Shown here: positions 31,891 through 41,820 of the stretch, piece by piece
Layout of the letters: every line of letters begins with the position of its first letter
Position numbering within the stretch: position 1 is the first letter of the stretch
Made by a program: the position numbers and the translations under genes
Source of the DNA: Mesotaenium endlicherianum
Lineage: Eukaryota > Streptophyta > Zygnematophyceae > Zygnematales > Mesotaeniaceae
Direction of reading: 5' to 3'
Length of the DNA stretch: 64,000 nt
Assembly (NCBI GenBank): GCA_009602735.1
Contig: WELA01005328.1
Coordinates: forward strand, 600,053-664,052
Notes under the pieces: generated by a model
What the model was told of the DNA's origin: nothing
Seen by the model: the letters and a program-made list of their open reading frames with translations, nothing else
The model's database searches: none

Positions 31891-34800
31891 TTATGTTGTA
31901 CGCTAGTACGCTAACTACGCTTCGTACGCTAGTTTGCTAACTTCAATATGCAAAAAATTGGCTCAATTCGCTTCATGCGCTTAGTACGTGCTAATGTTGA
32001 CGTCACGACGTTAAGTTTGAACGTCGACGGTTAATCTTGACGGTTGCACGTGTAAAAGTACATTTGTACTATTTTTTGAGAAAGCCGGGTAGCAAAAAAT
32101 TTCCTTCACCAGGCAAAAAAAAATTTGAGAGGGGAATTTCTCATGAAAAGAGATTCAACTTTTTCTTTTCACTCAATTGGTTAGCAATCTCTGGCAACGA
32201 AATGTGACCTCGCATTGCTACGGATTATCATGACAGTAAGTAACCACTACATCCTTTAGAGATGATATATGTTTTACCCATGAACAATTTCATATTGCAT
32301 TGCTTGTGTGATTTTCAGCCACTTTTATCAGAGTATCTTTCATTTGTAATTTTTGCAGCTAACTATGCCTAAAACCTTTTTTCCAACTAGAATACAAGTG
32401 GCTTTTGAACTTATTACGAAGGTGGCAATTAACATGCATAACAATGTTGGAGCTTCCATTATGAAACAGTATTTATAATAATGATATTGTTGCAAACAAC
32501 AAAATCCCACATACTAATCGAGATCTCAAACTCTTGATACTTAATGTGCCTGTATAGCCACCTATATATAAATGTAATAGCTAAACCTTGAACACCTCAA
32601 CCTTACAAGCATGACCTAAACAAGTATGTCTTACATCCTAGGGTCTCGGAGCTAATACCCTGACTACATGTGATGTAGCCAACTCATGAGAGTGCCTCAA
32701 CCACCTTCTCTTTGCCTCTTTTTGCCTGCATAAACACACATACAAATTCAAGTGGCCGATTAGAGAAAACAAGTATTCAAAAGCCAAGAGCAATCACAAA
32801 GAAGGAGAGACGTCGAGAGAGGGACGGAGAGAGCGAGATGGAGGAAAAGGAGAGAGAGAGGAGAGATAAGCCTGCTACGGCAGCCTAGCAAGCAGAGGCT
32901 GTCTGCAGCTGACAGAATGCGCCACAGCACCACCAATTTTGCGCCACAGCACCACCAGAGCACGAGCTTGCTATAGTCGACGTAGCTGACAGCCAACTTA
33001 TGCATGCCACTAAAAGCACCTCACACCAACTGCTAAAGTCGACAACATGCACCTCACAGCCAGCTGTTGTCAAGAGCAACTATCAGGCTGCAAACTGTTT
33101 GCCCAGCTAGCTCTCGTAATCAACAGCGTCCACGGCCACTCACAGCGCCCACGCCCACTCATTGCAGCTCCAAAAAAACAAGGCTGCAGACCAGGACTCC
33201 ATAGGCTGTTGCTGTCGGCCGTGTGCATTACAACTCTCAACTACTAGCAGTTGATAGCTTTGACAGCATGCGCCACTAAGCGTGCATGCATGCTAGCTTC
33301 TCACAAACAACAACCTTCAACTACTAGCAGTTGACAGCTTTGATAGCATGCGCCACTAAGCGTGCATGCATGCTAGCTTCTCACAAATGTCAACAATCTC
33401 CCTCCCCGCTCACCCGCCCGCCCGCCGTCCTGCTTGTATGCTTACTCGTCTGCCTACCTCGCCACTTCTAACGCGAGCTGGAGAAGTGAGGCTGGGTTGA
33501 TAAGGCAAGGTGGAATACATTTAGAGTCGAGAGGCAGAGAGAGAGAGAGAGGGCGGGCGAAGGGGGAAGGGGAGAGGGCGTGAGAGGAAGGGGAAGCGAT
33601 AGAGTGGAAAGAAGGGGGCAAAGGGCCGAGATGGAGAAGGGGGGAAGTGGGGGGGAGAAAGCGGAGGCACCTGCAATTACCAGTGTTGAAAACCACCTGG
33701 TGCACACTGTTGACATCTACCACCTGGCACGCCTACACCTGCCAGCCACGTGTGTTACAAAACCCTCCAGCCACACCCCTTTACCTAGCTCCACATCCCC
33801 CATTTGCAACTTGATACTTCTGAGATATGGATAGATAGTATGAGAAGGGGGGAGGGGGGAGGGGAGAGGAGGGAAAAGGCAAGCACGAGGGAGAGGGGAG
33901 AGAGTGAGGGGGAGAGGGGGAAAAAGAGGGAGCACCTGCGTTGGCCTACGTCAACGACCACCTGGCAAATGCCGTTGAGAACACCTGGCACAATCACGAC
34001 AGCCAGCGATGTGTGTCAATAGTGCCCTTCAGCCACCCCCAAGCCCCCCCTAACTGACAACAGGCACACATGCAACATAAAGCCAGAGAGGCCCAAACCA
34101 GGCTAAGCACAAATTGCACAGCTTGGAGTATCATGGTAATCAGTATGTCCCACAGACACTATAGGACCTCAAAAGTAGCAAGAAGTCCGCCCACATCATT
34201 GAATTAAGCCCACGATGAGGTAGGCGTTGCAAATTTGCAGCATTTTCCAGGCAGCCTTGCTCAGAGAAGTGCGTAGCAACGCTCACCTGTACCTACGTCC
34301 CACAGGACTTGAATGGCTATGCCAGCACTTAATAACAACGCCCAAAACATGAGTCCCCATCCTCTCACTGATTCTGTCCGCCAGGTAAGCTACTCCACTT
34401 GTAACTAATTGTTTCTTCCGTGCGTCAGAAACACCGAGGACAGGCACGCTTTCAAAGGCCACGTGCTAACAATCTGGAAGGAATGAGACCAGAATAAGTT
34501 GACTTGCAGAATTGTGTAAGAAAAGAGTCCTGTACCTCTTTTCTCTCACAAATACTCTAAACTTGTTCTCACCCTCCCCTGTTGTTCCCACACAAGTAGC
34601 TCAAATACAGACGCCAGTGCCATGCTCACAACACACGTTTGCTACATAAGTAGAACAAAGAACTGAGCGTAAGACTTACTCGTGGTGGCGCAGATTCCGT
34701 GAATTAAACCCTGCTGAACTTCAGTAAGGGGCTGCTGAACTTCGACGAAGCAATTTGCCGCCGTTGTTGCAAAAAGTTAGGAACCTTGGAAAAGCTTTTA

Positions 34801-35002
34801 TTGGTCTCTCGTCGATCAATCGCGGTCGACAAATTTTTGGAAAAACGAAAAGTTGAGCTAAACTTGGCGGACAAAACGAACGTCGGACGACTCCTGGGTG
34901 TCGCGCACGTGTGGGTACAAAATGCGTACGGCTTGTATGGCAAACTTACTTCGTACACTTGTTTAAGCGTACGAAGGTTGACCAATACGGCGTACGACGT
35001 AA
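31891..35002. mobile_element. 3.1-kb insertion with imperfect terminal inverted repeats, no gene
   Basis: The left end TTATGTTGTACGCTAGTACG and the reverse complement of the right end TTACGTCGTACGCCGTATTG match at 5' TTAYGTYGTACGC, and both flanks continue with repeated CGTACG motifs. It splits the methyltransferase. I see no transposase-like ORF; longer frames are not supported by motifs. Contents: AT-rich left part (about 31900-32700), two 72-bp repeats at 33236-33387, GA-rich tracts (about 33525-33660 and 33830-33930) and two related GCACCTG...CCACCTGGCA segments near 33665-33790 and 33930-34040. No long target-site duplication is visible beyond a possible TA. A non-autonomous TIR element is the best guess. 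Confidence 0.55.
33236..33387. repeat. Two 72-bp direct repeats, 80-bp period
   Basis: Copies at 33236-33307 and 33316-33387 begin TCAACTACTAGCAGTTGA and end in CATGCTAGCTTCTCACAAA, with few differences. They contain the self-complementary run GCATGCATGC. Confidence 0.9.
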
Positions 35003-35402
35003 CCTTGGTGCGAGGGTCACTGAGGGCACCGCCGCGCTTGGCGATGGAGAACCCTTGGCACTCCCAGCCAGCGATGACAAGATCCACGGGGCCGAGGCGA
35101 GTCACGTGCTCGTCGGTGATGTCGCGGGCGTCCAAGGGCCAGTCGGTCTGCGCGTGGCGGACGGCGCGAGCGAGAAATAGGTTGAGGAAGCGCTCGTGAC
35201 AGAGCACCATCTGGCGTTGGGCGACCTGCTGTGCCTCAGGGTCAGGGTCAACGTAGACGTAGCGCCGGACTGAAATGCCAGCCTTTAGGGTAGCCAGCAA
35301 CCCAGTGGCGATGTCGGCAAACAGCTCCTCCAGGACAATGCCACCAGATTGCTCCTCCAGTTGGTCCGTGTAGATTGGCGTTGGCAGGGGACGAAGGCCC
35401 AT
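35003..35402 (-). pseudogene. D1 cytosine-5 methyltransferase, N-terminal half
   Basis: From ATG-equivalent 35402: LPTPIYTDQLEEQ, then motif I as VLEELFADIATGLLATL (AdoMet loop, normally xFxGxGG; a Gly position is Asp here), motif II as YVYVDPDPEAQQVAQ, PLDARDITDEHV, and motif IV as GPVDLVIAGWECQGFSIA, where the catalytic Cys is present but the usual Pro before it is Glu. The frame ends at SDPRTK, exactly at the insertion. Motif order I-II-IV then VI-VIII-X on the far side is that of eukaryotic C5 methyltransferases. Position between protease and RT suggests it was part of Pol. Confidence 0.84.
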
Positions 35403-37415
35403 AGCAGATTTGCCTGATTCCGCGGTCGGCGGGTATGTGCGGGCGACGCTGTATTGGTGCGGGGCCATGCGGAGGCAGCGACTGCGCGGTCGGCAGCGAC
35501 TGCGCGATCGGCGTAGTCGCGCGTAAGATGCGGAAGAGGCCCGGCCAGCGGCTGGGGCTGGGCGACGCACGCGTGGGCCTGGTACCGTTGCCACCTGTCT
35601 TGAGCGTCCTGCAGGATGTGCAAGGGAACAGGTGTTGAGCGGGACTAGGCCATGCGCACGCAGGTGAGCTGCCACATGCGCCTGGCCTCGCGGTCCTGCG
35701 CATGAGAGGCGGCGTACGCAAGCTGGTCCAGAACTGGGCGCTGAGGCAGATACGGGTGCGGGTCGTAGTTGGCCTGTTGGTGCCGATGGAACGGGAGGTC
35801 CACCAGGTTGGCGCTGCTGGATGGCTCCGTGCGGTAGGCAAACTGCCAAATGCGTAGTGGCTGGCGGGGCGCCAGCTGCACCCGAGCACGGAGATGAGGG
35901 TGGAGCGGCTGCTGAGCGTCAGGACATCGGTAACAACGTGCCAGGTGGTCAACCGTTGCAGAACGGTGGCCGGGCCTGGAGTCGCACGCGCGGCTGCTGG
36001 TGCGGGCCATCTTGGAGGGAGGTGACCCGCCAGGCTCGTCGCCGGCAAAGTGGCTGCGAGGGGCCGGCAGGCGCTAGTCGTAAAGCGCGTGGGAGGCGTA
36101 CGTGGTGGATTGCGGAACGTCCGCCCGGTCGTCGGCCTCGCGGTACGGCGGAGTGGCTGCCCGGTCGCGATAGTTGCAATAGAGCGGTGTAACAGACCGG
36201 TTGCGAATATCTTGATAGGGCGGTGTAGCCGACCGGCCGTGTCGTGGCGGGGGCCTAAGGCTGCGCTCGCTGCGCAGAGTGCGCCGGAGGTGCGGCGGTA
36301 TAATAGCTCGTCGTCTGCCGCGCAGCCCGCGGCCTGGCTCCGAGCGTAGGACCAAGCGTACAAGCACGACAGTCATCGCAGTGCCCGGTGCTCTGGCCAC
36401 CGCGCAGGCTGCCTGGGCGCCAGTGCCAGAGGTGGCGGAGATAGCCGCGGAGAACGCGTGGGCGCGGGACTGGTCATTGCTGGTGCCTCCGCTGTACAGC
36501 CGATGCGTGAGGTCGCGACAGCTGGCGTCCGTGGAGCAGTCATGCTCGGGCCGACACTGGGGGCGTGCGACACAGCGGTAGGCTGCGCCGGACCTGGCGG
36601 ACGCAGGCCGGCTAAATCCTGGCGGACCAACCGAGGAAGAGCGGCCAAACCCCGGAGGACCAGCAGGCCTGTCGAAGCCTGGGGGTCCTGTGGGCCTACG
36701 GCGTACGCGCATATCGGGCGTGACAGGCCGAGCTTGCAACCCAGTCGGCTCCTCATAGGACTCCTCTGGCACGCGCTCGTATGGCTCGTCGTCTGTCAGT
36801 GGGTCATAGGCTGCCTGGCGCATTGCCTCCTCCTCCAAAGCGGTTGTACGGCGGTCAGAGTCGTCCGTGTGCATTGACGGCGAAGGTGGCTGGGACGCCA
36901 TCTGAAACTGCATGGCCACGCCAACTGGCACTACCTGTCGCAGGGGGACGTCGGATTGGGCGTCAGGCGAGCGAGCCCTCTCACGCTGAGGCTGCGCCGG
37001 GGCGGGCGGTAGGCTCATGCCTGCAGCGGCGGAGCTTGTGGGCCCTAGCGGCTGTGGCAATTGCGGTGGCAACGACGTCAGCGACTGCGATTGCTGCGGC
37101 TGTAATCTGGCGCATCGCGGCATGCTGTGCTGCGTAAATGCGCACGGACTCACGCGCCTGCATTGTCAGTAGCTCTGCCTGCTACTATAGGGTGAGGTGG
37201 AGCTCCGCGCTCGGTAGCTCCGACTTCTCGTCCTGGGGCTGGAGCAGGCCGACCTCGACGGAAACAATGTCCTCCTCTGAGCTGCCCTTGCGCGTTTGGG
37301 TGACACCGAGCCGGTCCTCGTCGTCGCCGAGCGCCATGAAGGCGTAGAGAACTGCTGACGTAGGTTGCTGGTTCAGGATGTCTAGCGGTAATAAGGCCGT
37401 ACGCGTGCCTCCTCA
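35403..37415 (-). pseudogene. D1 Pro/Arg-rich linker between protease and methyltransferase
   Basis: This is a 2-kb GC-rich stretch with overlapping open frames in all phases. The frame at 37153-36074 contains three GPPGF repeats (about 36600-36700) and repeated (A/V)TP(P/L)Y motifs (ATPPY, VTPLY) near 36100-36220. The frame at 36010-35645 reads like folded protein (LRIWQFAYRTEPS, LAYAASHAQDREARRMWQL), and 35638-35540 continues (LHILQDAQDRWQRYQAHA) in another frame. Probably one ancestral coding region broken by frameshifts; function unknown. Confidence 0.5.
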
Positions 37416-37835
37416 TCACCAGTCGGGCCAATAGTGCACCCGCTCCGTCCAGTTATCCACCGTGGCTCCAATGGGGAAGAGTACGTCCTGCTCCAAGAGG
37501 ACGTCGAAGGTGTCAAAGCGCGTCACGAGCGCGTGACGATGGATTGTCGTCTCATCCTCGATCCCGCGCCAAAAGGTGAAGACGAGCGTCAGCCGAGTGC
37601 GCCCCGTCACAGACTCGGATGTGCCAGCCGCAGGGTTGATCCGCATGGGCGAAACCTCCAGGTTGGCTGAGGAGAGGCCCAGCTGCCGGAGATAGCTGTG
37701 ACTGATTTAGAGCTGGCTGTGCGCCGGTCTCGAACATAACGCGCTGAGGGGCCTGCTTGTTGACCAGCACAATTCCTTGCGCGTTGTCCAAAAACGCAGC
37801 GTTAGGGTTGCTAATCAACCTGCGCTCGTGCGGGG
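37416..37835 (-). pseudogene. D1 aspartic protease, ETGA active site
   Basis: The frame at 37818-37640 has VNKQAPQRVMFETGAQP, and after a frameshift near 37645 the frame 37646-37416 has RTRLTLVFTFWRG, FDVLLEQDVLFPIGATVD and WTERVHYWPDW. The hydrophobic-hydrophobic-D(T/S)GA signature and the later VLLG-like strand fit a retropepsin. The catalytic Asp is Glu, so the copy would be inactive even without the frameshift. A4 is inserted just upstream. Confidence 0.65.
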
Positions 37836-37840
37836 GTCAA
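37836..37840. repeat. Target-site duplication GTCAA (left, A4)
   Basis: Precedes the A4 LTR and recurs at 46548-46552. Confidence 0.93.
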
Positions 37841-38558
37841 TGAAATGAATCGACTTACCAAATAGGCGATTAACAATTAATAAAGATCTTTATATCAGCA
37901 AGTAATCTTATGGTATTTCCGTTAACTAGTTAAATAGCAAAGGACAATACACTAGCAGGGAATAATACTCGTAAGTCAAATGCGAGTAAACTAGCATCAA
38001 TGATGCAAATCAGTAAACTCATACATAAGCAAGGTTAGAAGACAGTGCGTATCAATGGCTTCTCGCCTTGGATTCAAAGTTCTCTCAGTAAGCTGTACAA
38101 GAGAGTTGGCCTCGTTTCCGAATGCCGAACTCGAGAGCAATGCCTAGCGTATGTACATGGAATGAGTTTACTGTTCAACGGCCAGTGCGATGGCACCGCC
38201 TACCCGGGAGTTAACCACGTTGGTAGGACCTCGGTTAACCAAATCCACTGCCATCTCCCATCATCCCGAATAGCCATCCATCATAGGGATGTCATCTGGC
38301 TATTCATCTAGCATATCGCACTTAGATGCATATCAAGGCAGTTCGCTGCTACCGAGTACGGAAGTCAGCTGGCTGTCAAAGAATGTGTCAGCAAGCTGAC
38401 TTAAGTTGACTTCAGCCTGCTGCTTTCGGCCGAGTCATTAAACTGATAATTATGTAAAGTCCAGCAGACTGATTATTAACTAAAGTTCAGCAGGCTGAAC
38501 TTAATTAACTATTATATTTAAATGAATATTATATCCACTAATATACTGATTCATTACA
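37841..38558 (-). repeat. A4 3' LTR
   Basis: 718 bp, plus-strand TGAAATGAATCG...GATTCATTACA. Full length, unlike its partner. The polypurine tract (minus strand AAGTTGGAGGGAT) adjoins at 38559-38571. The 38559-38671 gap to ORF3 has no gene. Confidence 0.94.
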
Positions 38559-38671
38559 ATCCCTCCAACTTAACTTGTTGTCGCCTCGACAACATTAAAC
38601 TGCAGAAGTTTTAAATAAGGGAACTGAACCTGACCAGCCTCCCTTACTGACTGCCTCTTCAGCGTGTCACC

Positions 38672-40348
38672 TTAAGGGGTTGTTCCTGGGGCTTCAGGGT
38701 CAGGAGACGGAGATCTGGACCTAGATCTGGACAGCCCTCTAGGTCTGTCAGCTGGCCTTCTAAAGAACCCTGTTTGCTCTAAAGTTGGCCCTCGAGGAGA
38801 ACGGAGGATGGTGGCCTGCTCTTCAACTATTTGGGTGTTGATTCCCACATAGACAGGCATTCCAGTAGGATGCTGAAATACATTGGCTAGAGGTACATGC
38901 CCCTGAGCGGAGGGGGAGGCTGGCATACCTCTGGCCCACCCGCGTGTCCCTCTTCTGGCACCCCTGTCCTCTGGGGATTTCTGTCTGTGTCTGCTGCCCA
39001 GTACAGTCAGATCAGCTTCTTCCCCTGCTTGGGCAGGTGGGCTGGGGGAGCGAGCGCGGGGTCCAGTTGTCGCCATAACGGGGATCACATTCCACACACC
39101 TGATCGTGGTTCTTTAGGAAGTGCCACTGCCTGTCCCTGGGTATCCTGAGTACCTGCTGCTGATGCTTCTCCTCTGCCTTGTTCTTCTTCCTCATCCTCC
39201 TCATCCTCCTCCTCGGAGAGAGTAGGGGTCTCGTCCACTAAGTCGTCCTGCTCCCTAGTAGACATGGAGTAGTCTACCGACCTCCCTTTCTTAGGGCGCG
39301 CTGGAGGTTGCTTGGCCTTCAGCCTACTGATATCTATCCGGCCTGCATTCTTTGCCCATTTGACAAAGGCATGCTTTCCCTTAGAGAAGTAGTCTCTTCC
39401 CCTCCTCCTATGTTCCTTGGTCTCTGCATTCATATTGCTCAGGCATCCATTCAGCCTGGGGTCCCAAGGGGCAATGTGAGGTGGTAGGATGAGATAGCCG
39501 TCTAGGCCATAGTGGAAGTCATCCGGTTGGGCTCGGTCACACTCCTGCTTCTTATTTGTGACGGTCATCCACCTCCAGTCTGTTGGCTGCTGGTAGTACT
39601 GGGGTCCGTGCTCAGCCTTCCTCAGTTTACACGGGAACCAGTGGGGAGAGAACATCTGCTGTCCTGCTTCCCTGGCCAAGTACTCCCAGCTCCTTCTCTC
39701 AACTTCATTGTAAGCTGGCAGGAGTGTGAGGTAGAATACCGTATCCTTAAAGCTATCGGGCCGCATGCTCACCATCCGGATGAGTCTCTGATCTCCCACT
39801 ATTCCCGGTATGGGGACCGGCTTGTCCTCTGAATCATCTGCGAGATACCGGGCCTGCTCTGCTGTATAGCCCACCATCTTAGCATAATCTTCGTAAAGGA
39901 CCACGCCGGTGTGTGTCTCGATGTACCTGTCCAGTGCTGTAGCTCCTTCCTTCTGTAGCAGTGTTGTCTGTTCCAGCCTGTTGATCTCCTGGGCTGCCAG
40001 CAATGCTTCCTTCAGGTTATCGAAGTTTTGGCCACCCACCACAGTATACCTGTAAGTGGCCAAGCTCTTCTGTCTGTCCGCTTCAATCTTTTTTCTTTTC
40101 TCCTCTTCTGCCGCTGCCGCTTCTTCTTGCTGTTTCTTCTGTCTCTCCTCCTCAGCCTTCCTGAGGTTTTCCGCTTCCTGATCCTTCTTCCTCTGTGCCT
40201 CTTCTGCCGCCTCTTGTTGTTTGCGGACCCTTTCTTGTTCTCTCCTGGTGAGGGACGTCGCCGCCAGCTCCTTCTGGTATTGCTCCATTGTCCTCCTGGC
40301 TTCTTCTGCCTTGCGCTTTCTGTCCTCCTTTTGTGTGGTGGGCGCCAT
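38672..40348 (-). CDS. A4 ORF3: intact accessory protein of unknown function, 558 aa
   Basis: I chose ATG 40348 because it follows the conserved CAG|GATG; an in-frame ATG 24 nt upstream gives 566 aa. Residues 1-97: charged, Ala/Glu/Lys/Arg/Gln-rich, predicted coiled coil. 98-340: conserved domain with YRYTVVGGQNFDNL, YAKMVGYT, IPGIVGDQRLIRMVSM, YNEVERRSWEYLARE, HWFPCKLRK, PTDWRWMTV, LILPPHIAPWDPRLNG and KHAFVKWAKNAGRIDI. 378-390: acidic run. 430-550: low complexity with GHVPLANVFQHPTGMPVYV and an SRSRSRSPSP tail. No signal peptide, membrane helix or cysteine pattern, so not envelope-like. Retained in all five copies; nothing I recognise matches it. A structural, nuclear or RNA-binding role is possible but untested. 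Confidence 0.85.
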   Translation of the reverse strand: MAPTTQKEDRKRKAEEARRTMEQYQKELAATSLTRREQERVRKQQEAAEEAQRKKDQEAENLRKAEEERQKKQQEEAAAAEEEKRKKIEADRQKSLATYRYTVVGGQNFDNLKEALLAAQEINRLEQTTLLQKEGATALDRYIETHTGVVLYEDYAKMVGYTAEQARYLADDSEDKPVPIPGIVGDQRLIRMVSMRPDSFKDTVFYLTLLPAYNEVERRSWEYLAREAGQQMFSPHWFPCKLRKAEHGPQYYQQPTDWRWMTVTNKKQECDRAQPDDFHYGLDGYLILPPHIAPWDPRLNGCLSNMNAETKEHRRRGRDYFSKGKHAFVKWAKNAGRIDISRLKAKQPPARPKKGRSVDYSMSTREQDDLVDETPTLSEEEDEEDEEEEQGRGEASAAGTQDTQGQAVALPKEPRSGVWNVIPVMATTGPRARSPSPPAQAGEEADLTVLGSRHRQKSPEDRGARRGTRGWARGMPASPSAQGHVPLANVFQHPTGMPVYVGINTQIVEEQATILRSPRGPTLEQTGFFRRPADRPRGLSRSRSRSPSPDPEAPGTTP

Positions 40349-40349
40349 C

Positions 40350-40452
40350 CTGCACATGTAACCAGGGCACAAGTTAGTAGGATATGGACCTTTGTCATAG
40401 GGATTGCAGGAAGTATGTTAGTATTTAGTATAGTGGCTTCGCTGCTGTTTAC
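40350..40452 (-). other. Candidate intron upstream of ORF3 (A4)
   Basis: Minus strand: TGTAAG|GTAAAC at 40452 and CATGTGCAG|GATGG ending at 40350 delimit 103 nt, with CTAAC about 30 nt before the acceptor. A5 has the same boundaries and length. The pol-ORF3 spacer 40453-40615 has no gene. Confidence 0.45.
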
Positions 40453-40615
40453 CTTACAGGATGATTGCTAAAAGTTGACGTAGTTGCGATGCGCTACACA
40501 TAAACGTATGAGTGTGTTTTTATCGCTCTCGCTCACTAACTGTCATATATTTTCCCCTCCAACTTAAATGGAGACAGGACCGCCTGTCACCTTCCCGTGT
40601 CAACTGAAATGACAG

Positions 40616-41820
40616 TTATGGAGGGACTCCAGCGGCCCGAAGGTGGAACCGTGTCAACGCCCCTTTGGCATTGGTCAAGTGGTCCTTAAACTCCCAAGTG
40701 TCCCCAGAGGCATCGTAACCCTTCCATCGAATGAGGTATTTCATGACATATTTAGACGATCGACGGACCGAGCGAGCGTCTAAAATCTCATCGACCTCAT
40801 ATTCCTCAGGGTCGCCGTCTCGGAAAACGGGGACCGGTCCCGGTTGGACAGGGAACCGACCTGTGAACAGTGTATCCCCTTTGATGTATGGTTCCAGGAA
40901 GGAGACATTAAAGACCGGGTGCCCCTTGTATTCAGCTGACATGTTCAGTTTGTAAGCATTCTGACCGACACGACGGACCACCGAATATGGACGGACCCAA
41001 ACAGGGCCATGCTTTTTCTTGACCACACCAGGGAGGTACAGGTGCTGAGGATGCAGGTTGACTAAATTCCCCTTGGAAAATGTCAGTTCACGACGGTGTT
41101 GATTAGCGTATTTTTGTTGGTTTTCTTGGGCCGTGTGCAAGTTTCGTTGGACTTCTGACAGGGTGTCAGCAAACTCCTGAGTTAACTGGAGGGAGACCGG
41201 GTTGTCAATCCCTTCAGGGTGAGTTAAAGATTCCCCTAGCACATCTAGAGGAGACTTAGGGACTCTACCCAGGCTGAGTTCAAAAGGAGTTTTGCCCGTT
41301 GACGCGTGCACCGCACTGTTGACCGCAAACTGAATTTGAGGCAACAGGTCATCCCAATTATCTTGTTTTTGGTTAATATATGCTCTCAGCACCTCCTGCA
41401 GAACTCGGTTAGTTCTTTCAGTCTGCCCATCAGTCTGAGGGTGGTTTGCTGTGCTGAGCAGCTGTTTGACTCCCATTAACCCCATTAAAGCTCTCCAGAA
41501 CTTAGAGGTGAATTTTGAGTCTCTGTCTGAGATGATATTAGAAGGGAGCCCATGTTGGCATACTACATGGTTGTAAAACTGTCTCGCTGTTTCGAGTGCA
41601 GTCACTTTGACAGTTGTGGGGATAAAAATGACCATTTTTGTCAGTTTATCCACAACTACCAGTATTGAATTATGCCCGTTGGCAGTTCTTGGTAGTGAGA
41701 CCACCCAGTCCATGGATATAGTTTCCCAGCGTCCCGCTGGGATGGGCAGCAGTTGCAGGAGACCTCCGGGTGGTGTGTGCCGAGACTTATTTCTCTGACA
41801 CTGGTCACAGGACTTGACAT
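40616..41820 (-). pseudogene. A4 integrase core, C-terminal domain and chromodomain (after frameshift)
   Basis: The HHCC finger end ([16 protein letters not shown]), catalytic core with [36 protein letters not shown] and [17 protein letters not shown] (DDE residues present), the C-terminal domain (YSVVRRVGQNAYKLNMSAEY, VFNVSFLEPYIKGD) and a chromodomain EYEVDEILDARSVRRSSKYV...IRWKGYDASGDTWE ending at the stop. The frame is intact downstream of the 5-bp deletion at about 41821 that separates it from RNase H. Integrates the element DNA; the chromodomain probably directs targeting. Confidence 0.92.

Larger units (their letters stand above)
30694..37840 (-). mobile_element. Element D1, pol part: GC-rich Ty3-like element with DNA methyltransferase
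   Basis: Minus-strand order from 37840: protease, Pro-rich linker, C5-cytosine methyltransferase (split by an insertion 31891-35002), then the RT N-terminus, cut at 30694 by A3. The gag part of the same element lies at 46548-50238, separated by A4 with GTCAA on each side. GC content is clearly higher than in families A-C. Many frameshifts show decay. Confidence 0.85.

Noticed and set aside
33136-33400. Repeat pair considered as a CRISPR-like array
   Set aside because: Only two long copies with almost no spacer; a simple direct duplication in eukaryotic transposon DNA.
32000-34700. Searched for tRNA, snRNA or host exons in the insertion
   Set aside because: No cloverleaf-like arms, no A/B box pair I could support, and no long codon-like frame.
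35003-35402. Methyltransferase as a host gene
   Set aside because: It is flanked on the same strand by retropepsin-like and RT-like sequence and by a gag with zinc knuckles, so element origin is simpler.
38672-40348. ORF3 as an envelope (env-like) gene
   Set aside because: The position fits, but there is no signal peptide, membrane anchor or cysteine-rich ectodomain, and the ends are highly charged.
40012-40471. Overlapping ORFs of 72-147 aa on both strands over the ORF3 start
   Set aside because: Shadows of the low-complexity coiled-coil coding region; the same shadows appear in A5 and they lack independent conservation.
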